This document shows positions 45,783 through 54,418 of a DNA stretch of 64,000 nt, piece by piece (the first letter of the stretch is position 1; every line of letters starts with the position of its first letter). The notes under the pieces were generated by a model. That model did not search any database. It worked only from the letters and a program-made list of their open reading frames with translations, and was not told the origin of the DNA. This stretch comes from a bacterium (GTDB lineage: Bacteria; Zhuqueibacterota; Zhuqueibacteria; Residuimicrobiales; Krinioviventaceae), in NCBI GenBank assembly GCA_029561455.1, contig JAKQIY010000068.1, forward strand, positions 1 through 64,000, in the 5' to 3' direction. Position numbers and translations under genes: made by a program.

Positions 45783-46698
45783 TGAAATATTACAAGTAGT
45801 AAAAACTCGCCCGAAAAAGACAATTGCGGTAGCGATGGCAGATGAGGTTGAAGTACTGGCTGCGGTGTCGCAAGCCAATAAAGAGGGATTAGCCGATGCT
45901 GTTTTGGTAGGAGATAAGACAAGCATTATCCGCTTGAGCGAACAACATGAAATCGATATCAGCAAGTTCGATATTGTTCAGGCTGATAATGAAAACCAAT
46001 CGGTAGTACGTTCCATTCAGCTTGTTGATGAACGCCTGGCCGATACGTTGATGAAAGGGCGCTGTTCCTCGGCTTCCATGCTTAAAGCCGTACTCGACAA
46101 ACAGCATGATGTCCGCACCGGCAAATTATTATCTCATTGCGCGGTTATGCAAATTCCAACCTATCATAAATTACTCATAATGTCCGATGGTGGAATCAAT
46201 ATCGCGCCGGATCTGGACGTCAAAGTCGGCATCATAGATAATGCGGTGAACTGTGCCCGTATGCTGGGAATTGAAAAACCCAAAGTCGCCCTGATTTCAG
46301 CCCTGGAAAAGGTTAACTACAAAGCAATGCAATGTACAATAGACGCCGCTGTTATTTCAAAGATGTCGCAGCGTGGACAAATTGCCAATGCCATAATTGA
46401 CGGCCCGCTGGCGGTAGATAATGCTGTAAGTAAAAAAGCCTGTGAAATAAAGGGAATCGACAGCCCGGTTGGGGGTGATGCGGACATACTAATTATGCCC
46501 ATGATCGAAGCTGGTAATGTGTTTTACAAAGCATTGTCCTGTTTTACAGAAACTAAATTCGCGGGTATTGTTTTAGGCGCGCGTGTTCCAATTGTTTTCA
46601 CTTCGCGCTCAGACAGTGAAGAAACCAAATATTTGTCCATTGCGTTAGGGATTATTTTAAGTGAACGGACAGAAGGACCGGAGCGTTCCGGGCATTGA
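45766..46698 (+). CDS. ptb: Phosphate butyryltransferase
   Basis: A 310-residue phosphotransacylase converting butyryl-CoA and phosphate to butyryl-phosphate. I use ATG 45766, which overlaps the kinase gene; earlier in-frame ATGs at 45724 and 45727 lie deeper inside it. Motifs are IAVAMADEVEVLAAVSQA, LMKGRCSSASMLKAVLD, SHCAVMQIPTYHKLLIMSDGGINIAPD, and GARVPIVFTSRSDSEETKYLSIALG. Substrates could include branched acyl-CoAs. Confidence 0.93.
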   Translation: MITSFDEILQVVKTRPKKTIAVAMADEVEVLAAVSQANKEGLADAVLVGDKTSIIRLSEQHEIDISKFDIVQADNENQSVVRSIQLVDERLADTLMKGRCSSASMLKAVLDKQHDVRTGKLLSHCAVMQIPTYHKLLIMSDGGINIAPDLDVKVGIIDNAVNCARMLGIEKPKVALISALEKVNYKAMQCTIDAAVISKMSQRGQIANAIIDGPLAVDNAVSKKACEIKGIDSPVGGDADILIMPMIEAGNVFYKALSCFTETKFAGIVLGARVPIVFTSRSDSEETKYLSIALGIILSERTEGPERSGH

Positions 46699-46826
46699 GG
46701 TAGCTTCGTACATATACAGATTTTTATAGTTAAACCCATCGGTAAAGAGCACATGCAGGAACACGGCTTAATGCCGGATGATGGTTACTACTCATAACTA
46801 TTACGGTTTACCAGCGAGGTGCAGGA

Positions 46827-47984
46827 GTGCAGGTTTTACAACTTGATTCGCGATTAAAAACTAGTTTCAGGTATTCTTTATATTTATTTGCGGCCGCTAT
46901 GCCGTTTTCGATTTTTATTACACAGGTAGCTATAGGTGTTTTGTTATTGTGCTGGCTGGGCCGGATCTTTATTACAAAGCAACTTCGCTTTCAAAAAACG
47001 GGACTTGAATATGCCTTCTTGGCATATTTGATTGCCGAACTAATCGCCTTGGTCTTTTCCACTAATTTCGGGCAGTCGGTGATTTATTTAAAGCGCTTCC
47101 TGCTTATCCCGATAGTCTATTCCCTTGCTTCTGGGATCGATAATGAAAAAGATTTAAAAACTGCGATTTATATATTTATAATTTCCACCGGTCTGTATTC
47201 ACTGTCTGGTATTATTTCATATATTATCAACCCGAATGTTCGGGTTCGTCATATCCAGAATTCCATGACCGAGGGTGGAATAACCATGCTTGGAGCTCTG
47301 GCAGCTTTTACAGTGGCGTGGTTTACTAAAAAAATATTTTGGAAAATTATTTTTTTAAGCAGTACAATTATTAGCATCATTTGCCTGGTATTGACTGCGA
47401 CCCGGGGATCCTGGCTTGGATTTTTTGTGGGTATTTTTATTATTTTGTTTTACCTCAATAAAAAAATATTACTTATGATCCCTGTCATGATCGTTGCTTT
47501 TTATTTTTTACTGCCGGCAAATTTTAAAACCCGGGTGGAAAATATCTTTAATCCGAATTACCGCACCAATCAATACCGGTTGTACTGGTGGTCGGTTGGT
47601 TTAAAGATATTCAAAGATCATCCACTGGTCGGCATCGGCGATGTCAGTACTGGGGATATGTATGATAAATATAAAGATCCGGGGGACAAAGAAAGGATCG
47701 GTCATTTTCACAATAATTTTGTACATATTGCTGTAACACTGGGCGGTATCGGTTTGGCTGCTTTTTTATATATGACGATTGCAATTTTTTACCGGTTGTG
47801 GAAAATTGATAAAAAAACCAATTACGGCTGGGCGCTCGCCGCTTTGGCCATGTTTGTGGCATTTCATATTAACGGTTTATTTGAATGGAATTTTGGCGAT
47901 CAGGAGATCATAACCATGATCTGGTTCTCTCTTGGTTTGGCTTTAGTAATAAAACCTGCTCAATATGTGAAAACGGCTGAATAA
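46827..47984 (+). CDS. O-antigen ligase/polymerase family membrane protein
   Basis: A 385-residue protein with about ten membrane helices. The Wzy_C signature is seen in TATRGSWLGFFVGIFIILFY and the large loop DHPLVGIGDVSTGDMYDKY followed by HFHNNFVHIAVTLGGIG. Such proteins ligate O-antigen to lipid A or polymerise glycans in the inner membrane. It starts at GTG 46827. It stands alone, with no glycosyltransferase genes nearby, so the glycan is unknown. Confidence 0.85.
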   Translation: MQVLQLDSRLKTSFRYSLYLFAAAMPFSIFITQVAIGVLLLCWLGRIFITKQLRFQKTGLEYAFLAYLIAELIALVFSTNFGQSVIYLKRFLLIPIVYSLASGIDNEKDLKTAIYIFIISTGLYSLSGIISYIINPNVRVRHIQNSMTEGGITMLGALAAFTVAWFTKKIFWKIIFLSSTIISIICLVLTATRGSWLGFFVGIFIILFYLNKKILLMIPVMIVAFYFLLPANFKTRVENIFNPNYRTNQYRLYWWSVGLKIFKDHPLVGIGDVSTGDMYDKYKDPGDKERIGHFHNNFVHIAVTLGGIGLAAFLYMTIAIFYRLWKIDKKTNYGWALAALAMFVAFHINGLFEWNFGDQEIITMIWFSLGLALVIKPAQYVKTAE

Positions 47985-48288
47985 ACAAGTCCCGATTGCC
48001 CGTCATCATACTGATAACAAAACACTGTCGTTAATAATTTGGTTCACGTTGCAGTTTTTATGAATTTTTTTAACAAATAATTGTTATAATTTTAATATAT
48101 ATTTATACGCGCCCTATTTCACATGCGGTATATTTGGGAAATTATCAAAGTGAATAATATATCAACTCATTTCAACCTGAAGCTGTTTGCGTTATGATAA
48201 ATTTAATTGACCGCTTTATTTATTTTGACATCGATAGTATAAATATCTGAATTTTTTCTACAGTTCATTTTATAACCGGGATTTTAAT
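47985..48288. other. Intergenic AT-rich region, no gene seen
   Basis: 304 bases before the large secreted protein. No reading frame, RNA gene or strong palindrome is apparent. It probably carries the promoter for the following gene, but no clear -35/-10 pair was recognised. Confidence 0.5.
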
Positions 48289-51219
48289 ATGAAAAAAAGA
48301 TATATTCTGTTTTTTATTCTCGCTTTAATTCTGTTAATGAAAAACATGCCGCTTACTGCCGGTGAAATTATTGTGTGGGAAGATAAAACGCCATTTGCTA
48401 AAACAATTACTGAGGATGGCGTGCAAAAAGACTCAATGATCACCCTTGCGCCAATTTATAACTCGAGTGGTAATAATGTCAACCTGGATAATTTTACCCT
48501 GGGTGGTTATGATTGGGAATGGCCGTATAGCAGCATTGCCTTGGGCGCGGTAGAAGATATCGATGTGCGCAGCCTGGATGGACAGGATTTGTATCTGATC
48601 ACCGATCCACAGCGCAGTGTAACTCCTGGAGTGACCGGTAAAGTCTTTGTTTACAACCCGGCTGAAAAAAGAATAACCTGGGAATATACCGGCAGCCAAC
48701 TGGTACAGCCGGTTGATTCGTACGAGTTTTTTGAAAACGGCCAGTACCGCATTCTGGTTACCGATCGTGGGAATAATAAAGTTTTGCAGATAGGCCGCGA
48801 AACCCAGTCTATTGATTGGGAATATGGAAAAGCGGACGGATCGGAGGGAAGCGGACCCAACGAACTGTCGATTCCTGCCGATGCGGTAAAAATTGACGGC
48901 GCCGCTGAAGTACTTATCGCTGACCGTGGCAATAACCGGGTCATCATTGTCGATAAAGCCGGCAAAACCCCGGTCTGGCAATTTGGTTCGCCATCTCTCA
49001 AATCACCGGTTGATGTGGAATATATAACAGAAAGCGCCAGTGTGCTTATCACCGATTATGCCGATAACCGGGTATTGTTGGTGTCCCGCGCCACAACTGC
49101 AATCACCTGGCAATATCCCGATCCTTCGTTGGCCGGCGACCCGGTGTATGGTTTAAGCAGCCCCGTTGACGCCGATTACCTGGAAAACGGCCACATTCTG
49201 ATCGCCGATGCCGGTCATAACCGCATCATCGAAGTCGATCCGGCCGATAGTGAGTTTTTCTGGGAGTTAAAATTGACTGTTAACGGTCTGCGCGATATCG
49301 ATCAGATTGGTTCACAATCCACCGATAAAGACAAGTTACTGGTGGTAAAACTGAATGATGAATCCGGCAAGGCGCTGCCGGCGCGTATTGGCTTTCAGAG
49401 CGGCTGGCGCGAGTCGGATGTATTTGTTATCGAACGCGATGTCAATTTCGATTCCCTGTATTGGGATGCTGAAATTAATTCAGGTTCAACTACTTCACTG
49501 GAATTACAATTCCGCTCCGAAAGCGACGAAACCCGCCTGAAGCGAGCGGCGTGGCGCGGCCCGACTGGCGATACTCTGTCTACCTATACGGTTTCCGGCG
49601 CTAAATTACCGGCTATCCATTCGGGGCACCGGGTTTACCAGTACCGCGCTTTTCTTAAAACCGACAGTCCCAAAGACACCCCGGTACTGAAAAAGGTAAC
49701 GGTAAATTATTATTATTACAACACCAATAACTCAATTACACCCAAGCCTTACTTTTGGGCCTCATCAATCGGCGTTGCCAAAGCGGATTCCATGATCCCG
49801 AAATGGAAAGAATTTCATTACGAGTTAAAATTGCCTCAGGACCCTCTTAAGAGAAGTTCCGTGCAATTACTTTTTCGTTTTATCGAAAATAAAAGTCCCT
49901 ACCGCACCTTGTACGAATTTACCGCTTCGACCGAGGAAAGTAAAAACGTTTTAAACCTGGAAAATATCCCGGCACTGTGGGAAGCAACTTCGATCAACCT
50001 GAACGGATTCCCGAGCACCCTCAACTCTTCCGTTACCCCGGCCTTGATTAGCTGGCGGGTTGTATATGAAAAAATATTGTCGACAGCTTCGTCGATTCGT
50101 TTTGTTAATAGCGTCGGTGCGACCGCCAATGCCTACCTGGCAACAACCCCAGGCAATCAGCAGGAAGGCGAGGTCATGGATAATGTGAATATTATTTTGG
50201 ATGACAGTAACCTGGAAATGACGCGCACATATTATGATCTCCCGGTTAAATCTCTCAAATCGCATGATGATGAAACGATTACCCTTAATTTAAAACAAAA
50301 TTATTTCCAGAATAATATCGGAATGCCGATTGTCATATCCGCTAGCATCACCCCCGGCAATGATACACTAGAGGTTGCCGACCGGGATACGCTGATTATA
50401 AAATATATTGATACCAGCGATAGTACCGATGTCGCAAGCGATTCGATACTGGTTGTTCAGGCTACAACCGGCATTCTGACCCTGGAAAATGCCGCCGGCG
50501 CTGTTTTGAAAGAAGTTTTATATGGTCAGTCTGTGTTTGTGCATATCACCGGGGAACAGGATAAAAATCTTGATCCGGTCAAACAGGACTCTTTACAAGT
50601 GGTGCTGGACAATACCGCGCTGGATCGGGAAGAGGTAATGCTATATGAAATTGCCGCTAGCGGCTCTGTTTATAACAGCGGGAATTTTATCACCCGAGTC
50701 GGCATTCCGGTAACTGATAATAAAAACGGCGTTACCCAGGATGACGGCATCCTACAAAGCTCTGCCGACGGCAGTATACGCGCAACGTATACGGATAATG
50801 TGATCCTGACCAAATCTGTGCAGGTACCGGCTAACCCGGTTGTCAATATCGACCTGGGAGGCGAGCCTTATATTGTCGAAGTTGCTCCGAATCCTTATAA
50901 TGAGCGTACGGCAAGCCGGTTCAGTATGCGGGTCGCTTCGGCGACCGGTTCGCTGGTTGTGCGCTGGCTGGAAATTTATAATATTGCCGGTGAACTGGTT
51001 CGGAAAATTGACGGTAATGAATTGATGTTCGATACAGGCTCAACTGTGCCGGTCGAGCGTTATGGTGTGGTGGAAAACTGGTGGGATTTGACCAATGATG
51101 CCGGGCAAAAAGTAGCCAGTGGCACCTATTGGCTCAAGTTGTATGCGAATTTAACCCAGGAAGATACCAATCAAACCGTACAGATTGCCATTTTTCGCAA
51201 GTTTATAGTTATTCGTTAA
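48289..51219 (+). CDS. Large secreted beta-propeller protein with FlgD-like tail
   Basis: A 976-residue exported protein with a signal peptide (1-24). Residues about 80-330 hold at least four NHL/PQQ-like propeller repeats of the form ILVTDRGNNKVLQI, VLIADRGNNRVIIVD, VLITDYADNRVLLV, ILIADAGHNRIIEVD. The middle contains beta-sandwich units. The C-terminus (about 860-976; VEVAPNPYNERTASRF, EIYNIAGELVRKI, WWDLTNDAGQKVASGTYWLKL) is a FlgD-type Ig-like domain, which in this type of bacterium often serves as a sorting or attachment tail. It is probably at the cell surface and lies 55 bases before the PorV-OmpA-AMIN gene, so the two may work together. Confidence 0.8.
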   Translation: MKKRYILFFILALILLMKNMPLTAGEIIVWEDKTPFAKTITEDGVQKDSMITLAPIYNSSGNNVNLDNFTLGGYDWEWPYSSIALGAVEDIDVRSLDGQDLYLITDPQRSVTPGVTGKVFVYNPAEKRITWEYTGSQLVQPVDSYEFFENGQYRILVTDRGNNKVLQIGRETQSIDWEYGKADGSEGSGPNELSIPADAVKIDGAAEVLIADRGNNRVIIVDKAGKTPVWQFGSPSLKSPVDVEYITESASVLITDYADNRVLLVSRATTAITWQYPDPSLAGDPVYGLSSPVDADYLENGHILIADAGHNRIIEVDPADSEFFWELKLTVNGLRDIDQIGSQSTDKDKLLVVKLNDESGKALPARIGFQSGWRESDVFVIERDVNFDSLYWDAEINSGSTTSLELQFRSESDETRLKRAAWRGPTGDTLSTYTVSGAKLPAIHSGHRVYQYRAFLKTDSPKDTPVLKKVTVNYYYYNTNNSITPKPYFWASSIGVAKADSMIPKWKEFHYELKLPQDPLKRSSVQLLFRFIENKSPYRTLYEFTASTEESKNVLNLENIPALWEATSINLNGFPSTLNSSVTPALISWRVVYEKILSTASSIRFVNSVGATANAYLATTPGNQQEGEVMDNVNIILDDSNLEMTRTYYDLPVKSLKSHDDETITLNLKQNYFQNNIGMPIVISASITPGNDTLEVADRDTLIIKYIDTSDSTDVASDSILVVQATTGILTLENAAGAVLKEVLYGQSVFVHITGEQDKNLDPVKQDSLQVVLDNTALDREEVMLYEIAASGSVYNSGNFITRVGIPVTDNKNGVTQDDGILQSSADGSIRATYTDNVILTKSVQVPANPVVNIDLGGEPYIVEVAPNPYNERTASRFSMRVASATGSLVVRWLEIYNIAGELVRKIDGNELMFDTGSTVPVERYGVVENWWDLTNDAGQKVASGTYWLKLYANLTQEDTNQTVQIAIFRKFIVIR

Positions 51220-51274
51220 TTCAGGATATTGCGGTTTCTTTTTCAATACCGGTGTTTATTTTAGTGGAGCAAAA

Positions 51275-53119
51275 ATGAATAAAGCGTTATACCTGCAAAT
51301 ACAATCAAAAAGAGTTTTCATGCTGTCGAAGGTATTCTGGCTGACCTGCTATGCGGTTTTTTTATCCCTGTTAACCGGAATGACCTATCCGGCAAGCAAT
51401 AATGGAATCGGCTATAGCGGCGCGCCGTTTTTACGGGTCAGCTCTTCGGCCCGCCAGGTGGCTATGGGGGAAGCGTTTTCAGCAATCGCCGATGATATTA
51501 ACCTGATGCGTTATAATGTCGGTGGTTTGGGACAAATCAACACCGAAATGCTGGCCGTTAATTTTCATAACTGGATCGATGATACCCAGCAGGGCTCATT
51601 TGCATTAGCTTTTCCCAATAAATATGGAGTAATGGGGATTGATTTTACTTATTTTGATGAAGGTAAAATTGAAGAATTGAGTGAAAATTTCAATAAAACC
51701 GGCGGCACCACGACTAGTGACGATATCTTGCTGAATGTCGGCTTTGGCACCCGTCTCGGCTACCGGGATTATGTTGTAAATGTCGGCGCCAGTTTCAAGT
51801 TCTTGCAGCAAACTTTGGCCGGACAACGCAGCAATGCGTTTGCTTTCGATGTCGGCGCCCGTTTTCCTCTCAAATATATGATTTTAGGCGCAACTATACA
51901 AAATATCGGCATTAATAAAACCAAATTTCAAGATCTGTCATCGCCTTTACCAACCACCTTCCGGTTTGGCGGCGCCACCAGTTTTGGTCGTACCGAGACC
52001 TTGCTGTTGAACGTGGCCGGTGATGTCGGCTGGACTGTAAAAGAAAATTTGCGATATTACCTGGGCGGAGAACTGATGATCAGTGAATTGCTGTCGTTAC
52101 GAACCGGTTACCAGTTCCATCATGTCGCCGCCAGCCCTTTTTCAGCGGGTTTCGGCCTGAACATCCCTATGGCGTGGCTGGCTCGTTCGCAAACCCGGTT
52201 CGATTATGCCTATTCACCCCTCGATGCTTTTGATACGGATATTCATCGCTTCTCAATGCTGTTCGTTTTCGGCGCCGCTAAAGAAAATGTTGATTACAGC
52301 CGGTTATTGCAGGATGAACTTGATGCGGCCAGAAAATCACGCCTTGCTTTGCAGCAACTCGAAGACGAAATGGCGCGCCGTTTAGCCAGGGCCAAACAGA
52401 TCGCCGCCGAAAGCCAGGGTAAAATCGAAGTAGAGCAGAAAGGTAAAAATAAAGTACTGGTCAGTATGCGCATTAATTTTGATTTTGATAAATCGGATAT
52501 TCGCCAGGCCGATTTTAATACCGTTAACCAGGTTGGCGATATTTTACGTACTTATCCCGAAGCCAAGGTATTCGTCTCCGGGCATACGGACAGCATTGGC
52601 ACGGACTGGTATAATATACGCTTGTCGCAACGGCGCATCGAAAGTGTTATCACTTATTTGAAACTGCAAAAGAATTTCCCCGATGATGTTTTTTATATGC
52701 CTATCGGGTATGGCGAATTGCGACCGGTTGCGGATAACGGCAGCGAAGCAGGCCGTTCCCGTAACCGCAGAGTCGAATTTATGCTATTTACTTTTTCTAC
52801 AACACCTGAATTACCGGAAGGCTCTGCATTAAAAACTGTTCGGGCCGTTGATGATGAAACAATACATATCGTCTGCAACGGCAAGGTTGACTTTAAAGTC
52901 AAAACCTTAACCGAACCGGATCGGCTTATCATCGATATTCCGGATATTTACATGCTATCCGATGTTAAGGAAATTGTTCTGAATCGCGGACCCTTTATCC
53001 GCGCCCGGTTGGGCTTTCATCGCGACGGGCCGTTTACGCGGGTCGTATTCGATCTGAACCGGCCCATCAAGCCGGACGTGGAAACCACCGAAAACCTGGT
53101 GATTGTACGGGCAAAATAA
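51275..53119 (+). CDS. PorV-like outer-membrane barrel fused to OmpA and AMIN domains
   Basis: A 614-residue envelope protein. After a signal sequence (about 15-40), residues about 45-335 resemble PorV/PorQ (UPF0164) barrels (APFLRVSSSARQVAMGEAFSAIADD, NPxG-like NVGGLGQI). A coiled-coil linker (about 345-390) leads to an OmpA peptidoglycan-binding domain (about 393-505; INFDFDKSDIR, GHTDSIGTDWYNIRLSQRR, GRSRNRRVEF). The end (522-614) is an AMIN domain (TEPDRLIIDIPDI, FTRVVFDLNRP). PorV proteins serve type IX secretion; OmpA and AMIN bind the cell wall. I infer a wall-anchored barrel for surface protein export or assembly. The next hairpin is at 53162. Confidence 0.82.
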   Translation: MNKALYLQIQSKRVFMLSKVFWLTCYAVFLSLLTGMTYPASNNGIGYSGAPFLRVSSSARQVAMGEAFSAIADDINLMRYNVGGLGQINTEMLAVNFHNWIDDTQQGSFALAFPNKYGVMGIDFTYFDEGKIEELSENFNKTGGTTTSDDILLNVGFGTRLGYRDYVVNVGASFKFLQQTLAGQRSNAFAFDVGARFPLKYMILGATIQNIGINKTKFQDLSSPLPTTFRFGGATSFGRTETLLLNVAGDVGWTVKENLRYYLGGELMISELLSLRTGYQFHHVAASPFSAGFGLNIPMAWLARSQTRFDYAYSPLDAFDTDIHRFSMLFVFGAAKENVDYSRLLQDELDAARKSRLALQQLEDEMARRLARAKQIAAESQGKIEVEQKGKNKVLVSMRINFDFDKSDIRQADFNTVNQVGDILRTYPEAKVFVSGHTDSIGTDWYNIRLSQRRIESVITYLKLQKNFPDDVFYMPIGYGELRPVADNGSEAGRSRNRRVEFMLFTFSTTPELPEGSALKTVRAVDDETIHIVCNGKVDFKVKTLTEPDRLIIDIPDIYMLSDVKEIVLNRGPFIRARLGFHRDGPFTRVVFDLNRPIKPDVETTENLVIVRAK

Positions 53120-53161
53120 ATTGTTTTAGCGGTTGATTCAGTTTAGAATGATGATCGTTGC

Positions 53162-53192
53162 CGGGCGGAAGCAATTCCGCCCGAATTTGTTT
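53162..53192 (+). terminator. Hairpin terminator
   Basis: Arms CGGGCGGAA (53162-53170) and TTCCGCCCG (53175-53183) closed by a GCAA tetraloop, followed by AATTTGTTT. It probably ends the transcript of the PorV-OmpA-AMIN gene. Confidence 0.7.
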
Positions 53193-53321
53193 CCAAAAGT
53201 ATCACTTTATAAAATAGCACCTTTAATTTTTGCATTCTGAAAAAGCGAACATAAATCATTACTTGCATTTTTCCGGTTTTATTCTTAATATAAATTCATA
53301 AAAAATTTCTGGAATTACATA

Positions 53322-54347
53322 ATGTTGAACAATGATCACGATAGAAAGAAAGTAATGCGTTTTTCAATCTTGACAATTTTAGCCTTTTTAGGCATTATGC
53401 TGGGCTGCCACCAGTCTTCCAACGCTGTGGACAATGCCGCAACCGCCAGTTTTACTTTTTTTTATACCAATGATATTATGGGTTACGTGACCCCCTGTGG
53501 GTGACGAACGGCACGCTATGGCGGGTTGGCCCGGAGGGCTACCTTTATCAACGATCATATCGACAGCACCGATTTTGCTATGTTTATCGATGCCGGTGGT
53601 TTTGCCCGCGGCGGCGGCGATATAGGTAAACTGTACACCAATTACCTGTTGCGCGGCATGGCTGATCTGGGCTATACTGTTTTTAATTTATCGTACCGTG
53701 ATTTTATTACCGGCGGTAATATTTTAAAGGACTTGAGTAATAAACATAATGTCGAATTTATTGCTTCCAATACCTTCTATAAAGATAACGGCAAACCCTT
53801 TACCGAACCTTACCTGGTAAAGACCATAAAACCACACAGTTCCGGCAAATCCCTGCCGGTTGATAAAATCCGGGTTGGTATTGTCGGTATGTGCGATGAA
53901 TACGGTTTGTTGTTTTCCAAACAAATAAAGGAACCGATGCTGGAAGCAAAGCCGCCGCTTGACTTTGCGGAAAAACTCATTGCCCAGGTACGTAAAAAGG
54001 CGGATATTGTTGTATTATTATATAATGGTAACTATGCCAAATTAAAACCGATCCTGGAAACTGTTAAAGGCATCGATGTAACGATCATGGGCGGCCAGTA
54101 TTATATGGTAACCCCGAATGACCATTTTGAATCGATCATTGTTTCCACCCCCAGTATGGGCAAGTATGGCGGTCTGTTGACGCTGCAATTGGATAATAAA
54201 AAGAAAATCGTCTCACACCGAAATGAAAACATTCCTTTAAAGGAAGATATGCAGGACGACCCGGCCATGCTCAAACTGATTAAAGAGTTTGAAGAGGCGG
54301 AGAAGAAATTACAAGATGAAACGATATACAGTTCTTCATCACACTGA
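53322..54347 (+). CDS. Putative selenoprotein: UshA/5'-nucleotidase-like lipoprotein with in-frame TGA (Sec)
   Basis: A 341-codon gene with one in-frame TGA (53502-53504, codon 61). Before it comes a lipoprotein signal (MLGC; ATG 53322 or, perhaps more likely, ATG 53355) and FYTNDIMGYVTPCG. After it, in the same frame, the text resumes RTARYGGLARRATFIND and runs 281 more codons. From memory, related UshA-like metallophosphoesterase lipoproteins read PCGC-x5-GGLARRAT here, so the TGA falls on the second cysteine. A SECIS-like hairpin starts 19 nt later (listed separately). I read TGA as selenocysteine in a CGU motif. Metal ligands usual in this fold look lost (DIM for DxH, DAGG for DAGD), so a redox role is more likely than phosphatase action. 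Alternatives are a nonsense mutation or a base-calling error. Confidence 0.75.
53524..53543 (+). promoter_or_regulatory. SECIS-like hairpin
   Basis: Downstream of the in-frame TGA the RNA can fold as outer stem GGU/ACC, a bulged U, inner stem GGCCC/GGGCU (one G-U pair) and apical loop GGA. Bulged U and GG in the loop are the features of the E. coli fdhF SECIS, whose core has the same outer stem GGU-U...ACC. The loop lies about 28 nt after the TGA, within the usual bacterial range. It overlaps codons for GLARRAT and uses a CGG-AGG Arg pair that is uncommon nearby. Confidence 0.65.
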
Positions 54348-54352
54348 AATTT

Positions 54353-54387
54353 AAAACGCTATGCTCCTGAACATAGCGTTTTTTTTA
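54353..54387 (+). terminator. Rho-independent terminator
   Basis: Arms AACGCTATG (54355-54363) and CATAGCGTT (54372-54380), eight-base loop, then a run of T. It closes the putative selenoprotein transcript just after its stop. Confidence 0.9.
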
Positions 54388-54418
54388 ACCACAAATTTTT
54401 TATGGTGATTTAATTTAC

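Noticed and set aside
53526-54347. Reading the region as two separate genes, 53322-53504 and 53526-54347
   Set aside because: Both halves are in one frame, the join is at a conserved motif, and the second half has no ribosome site; a single TGA-containing gene explains it better.
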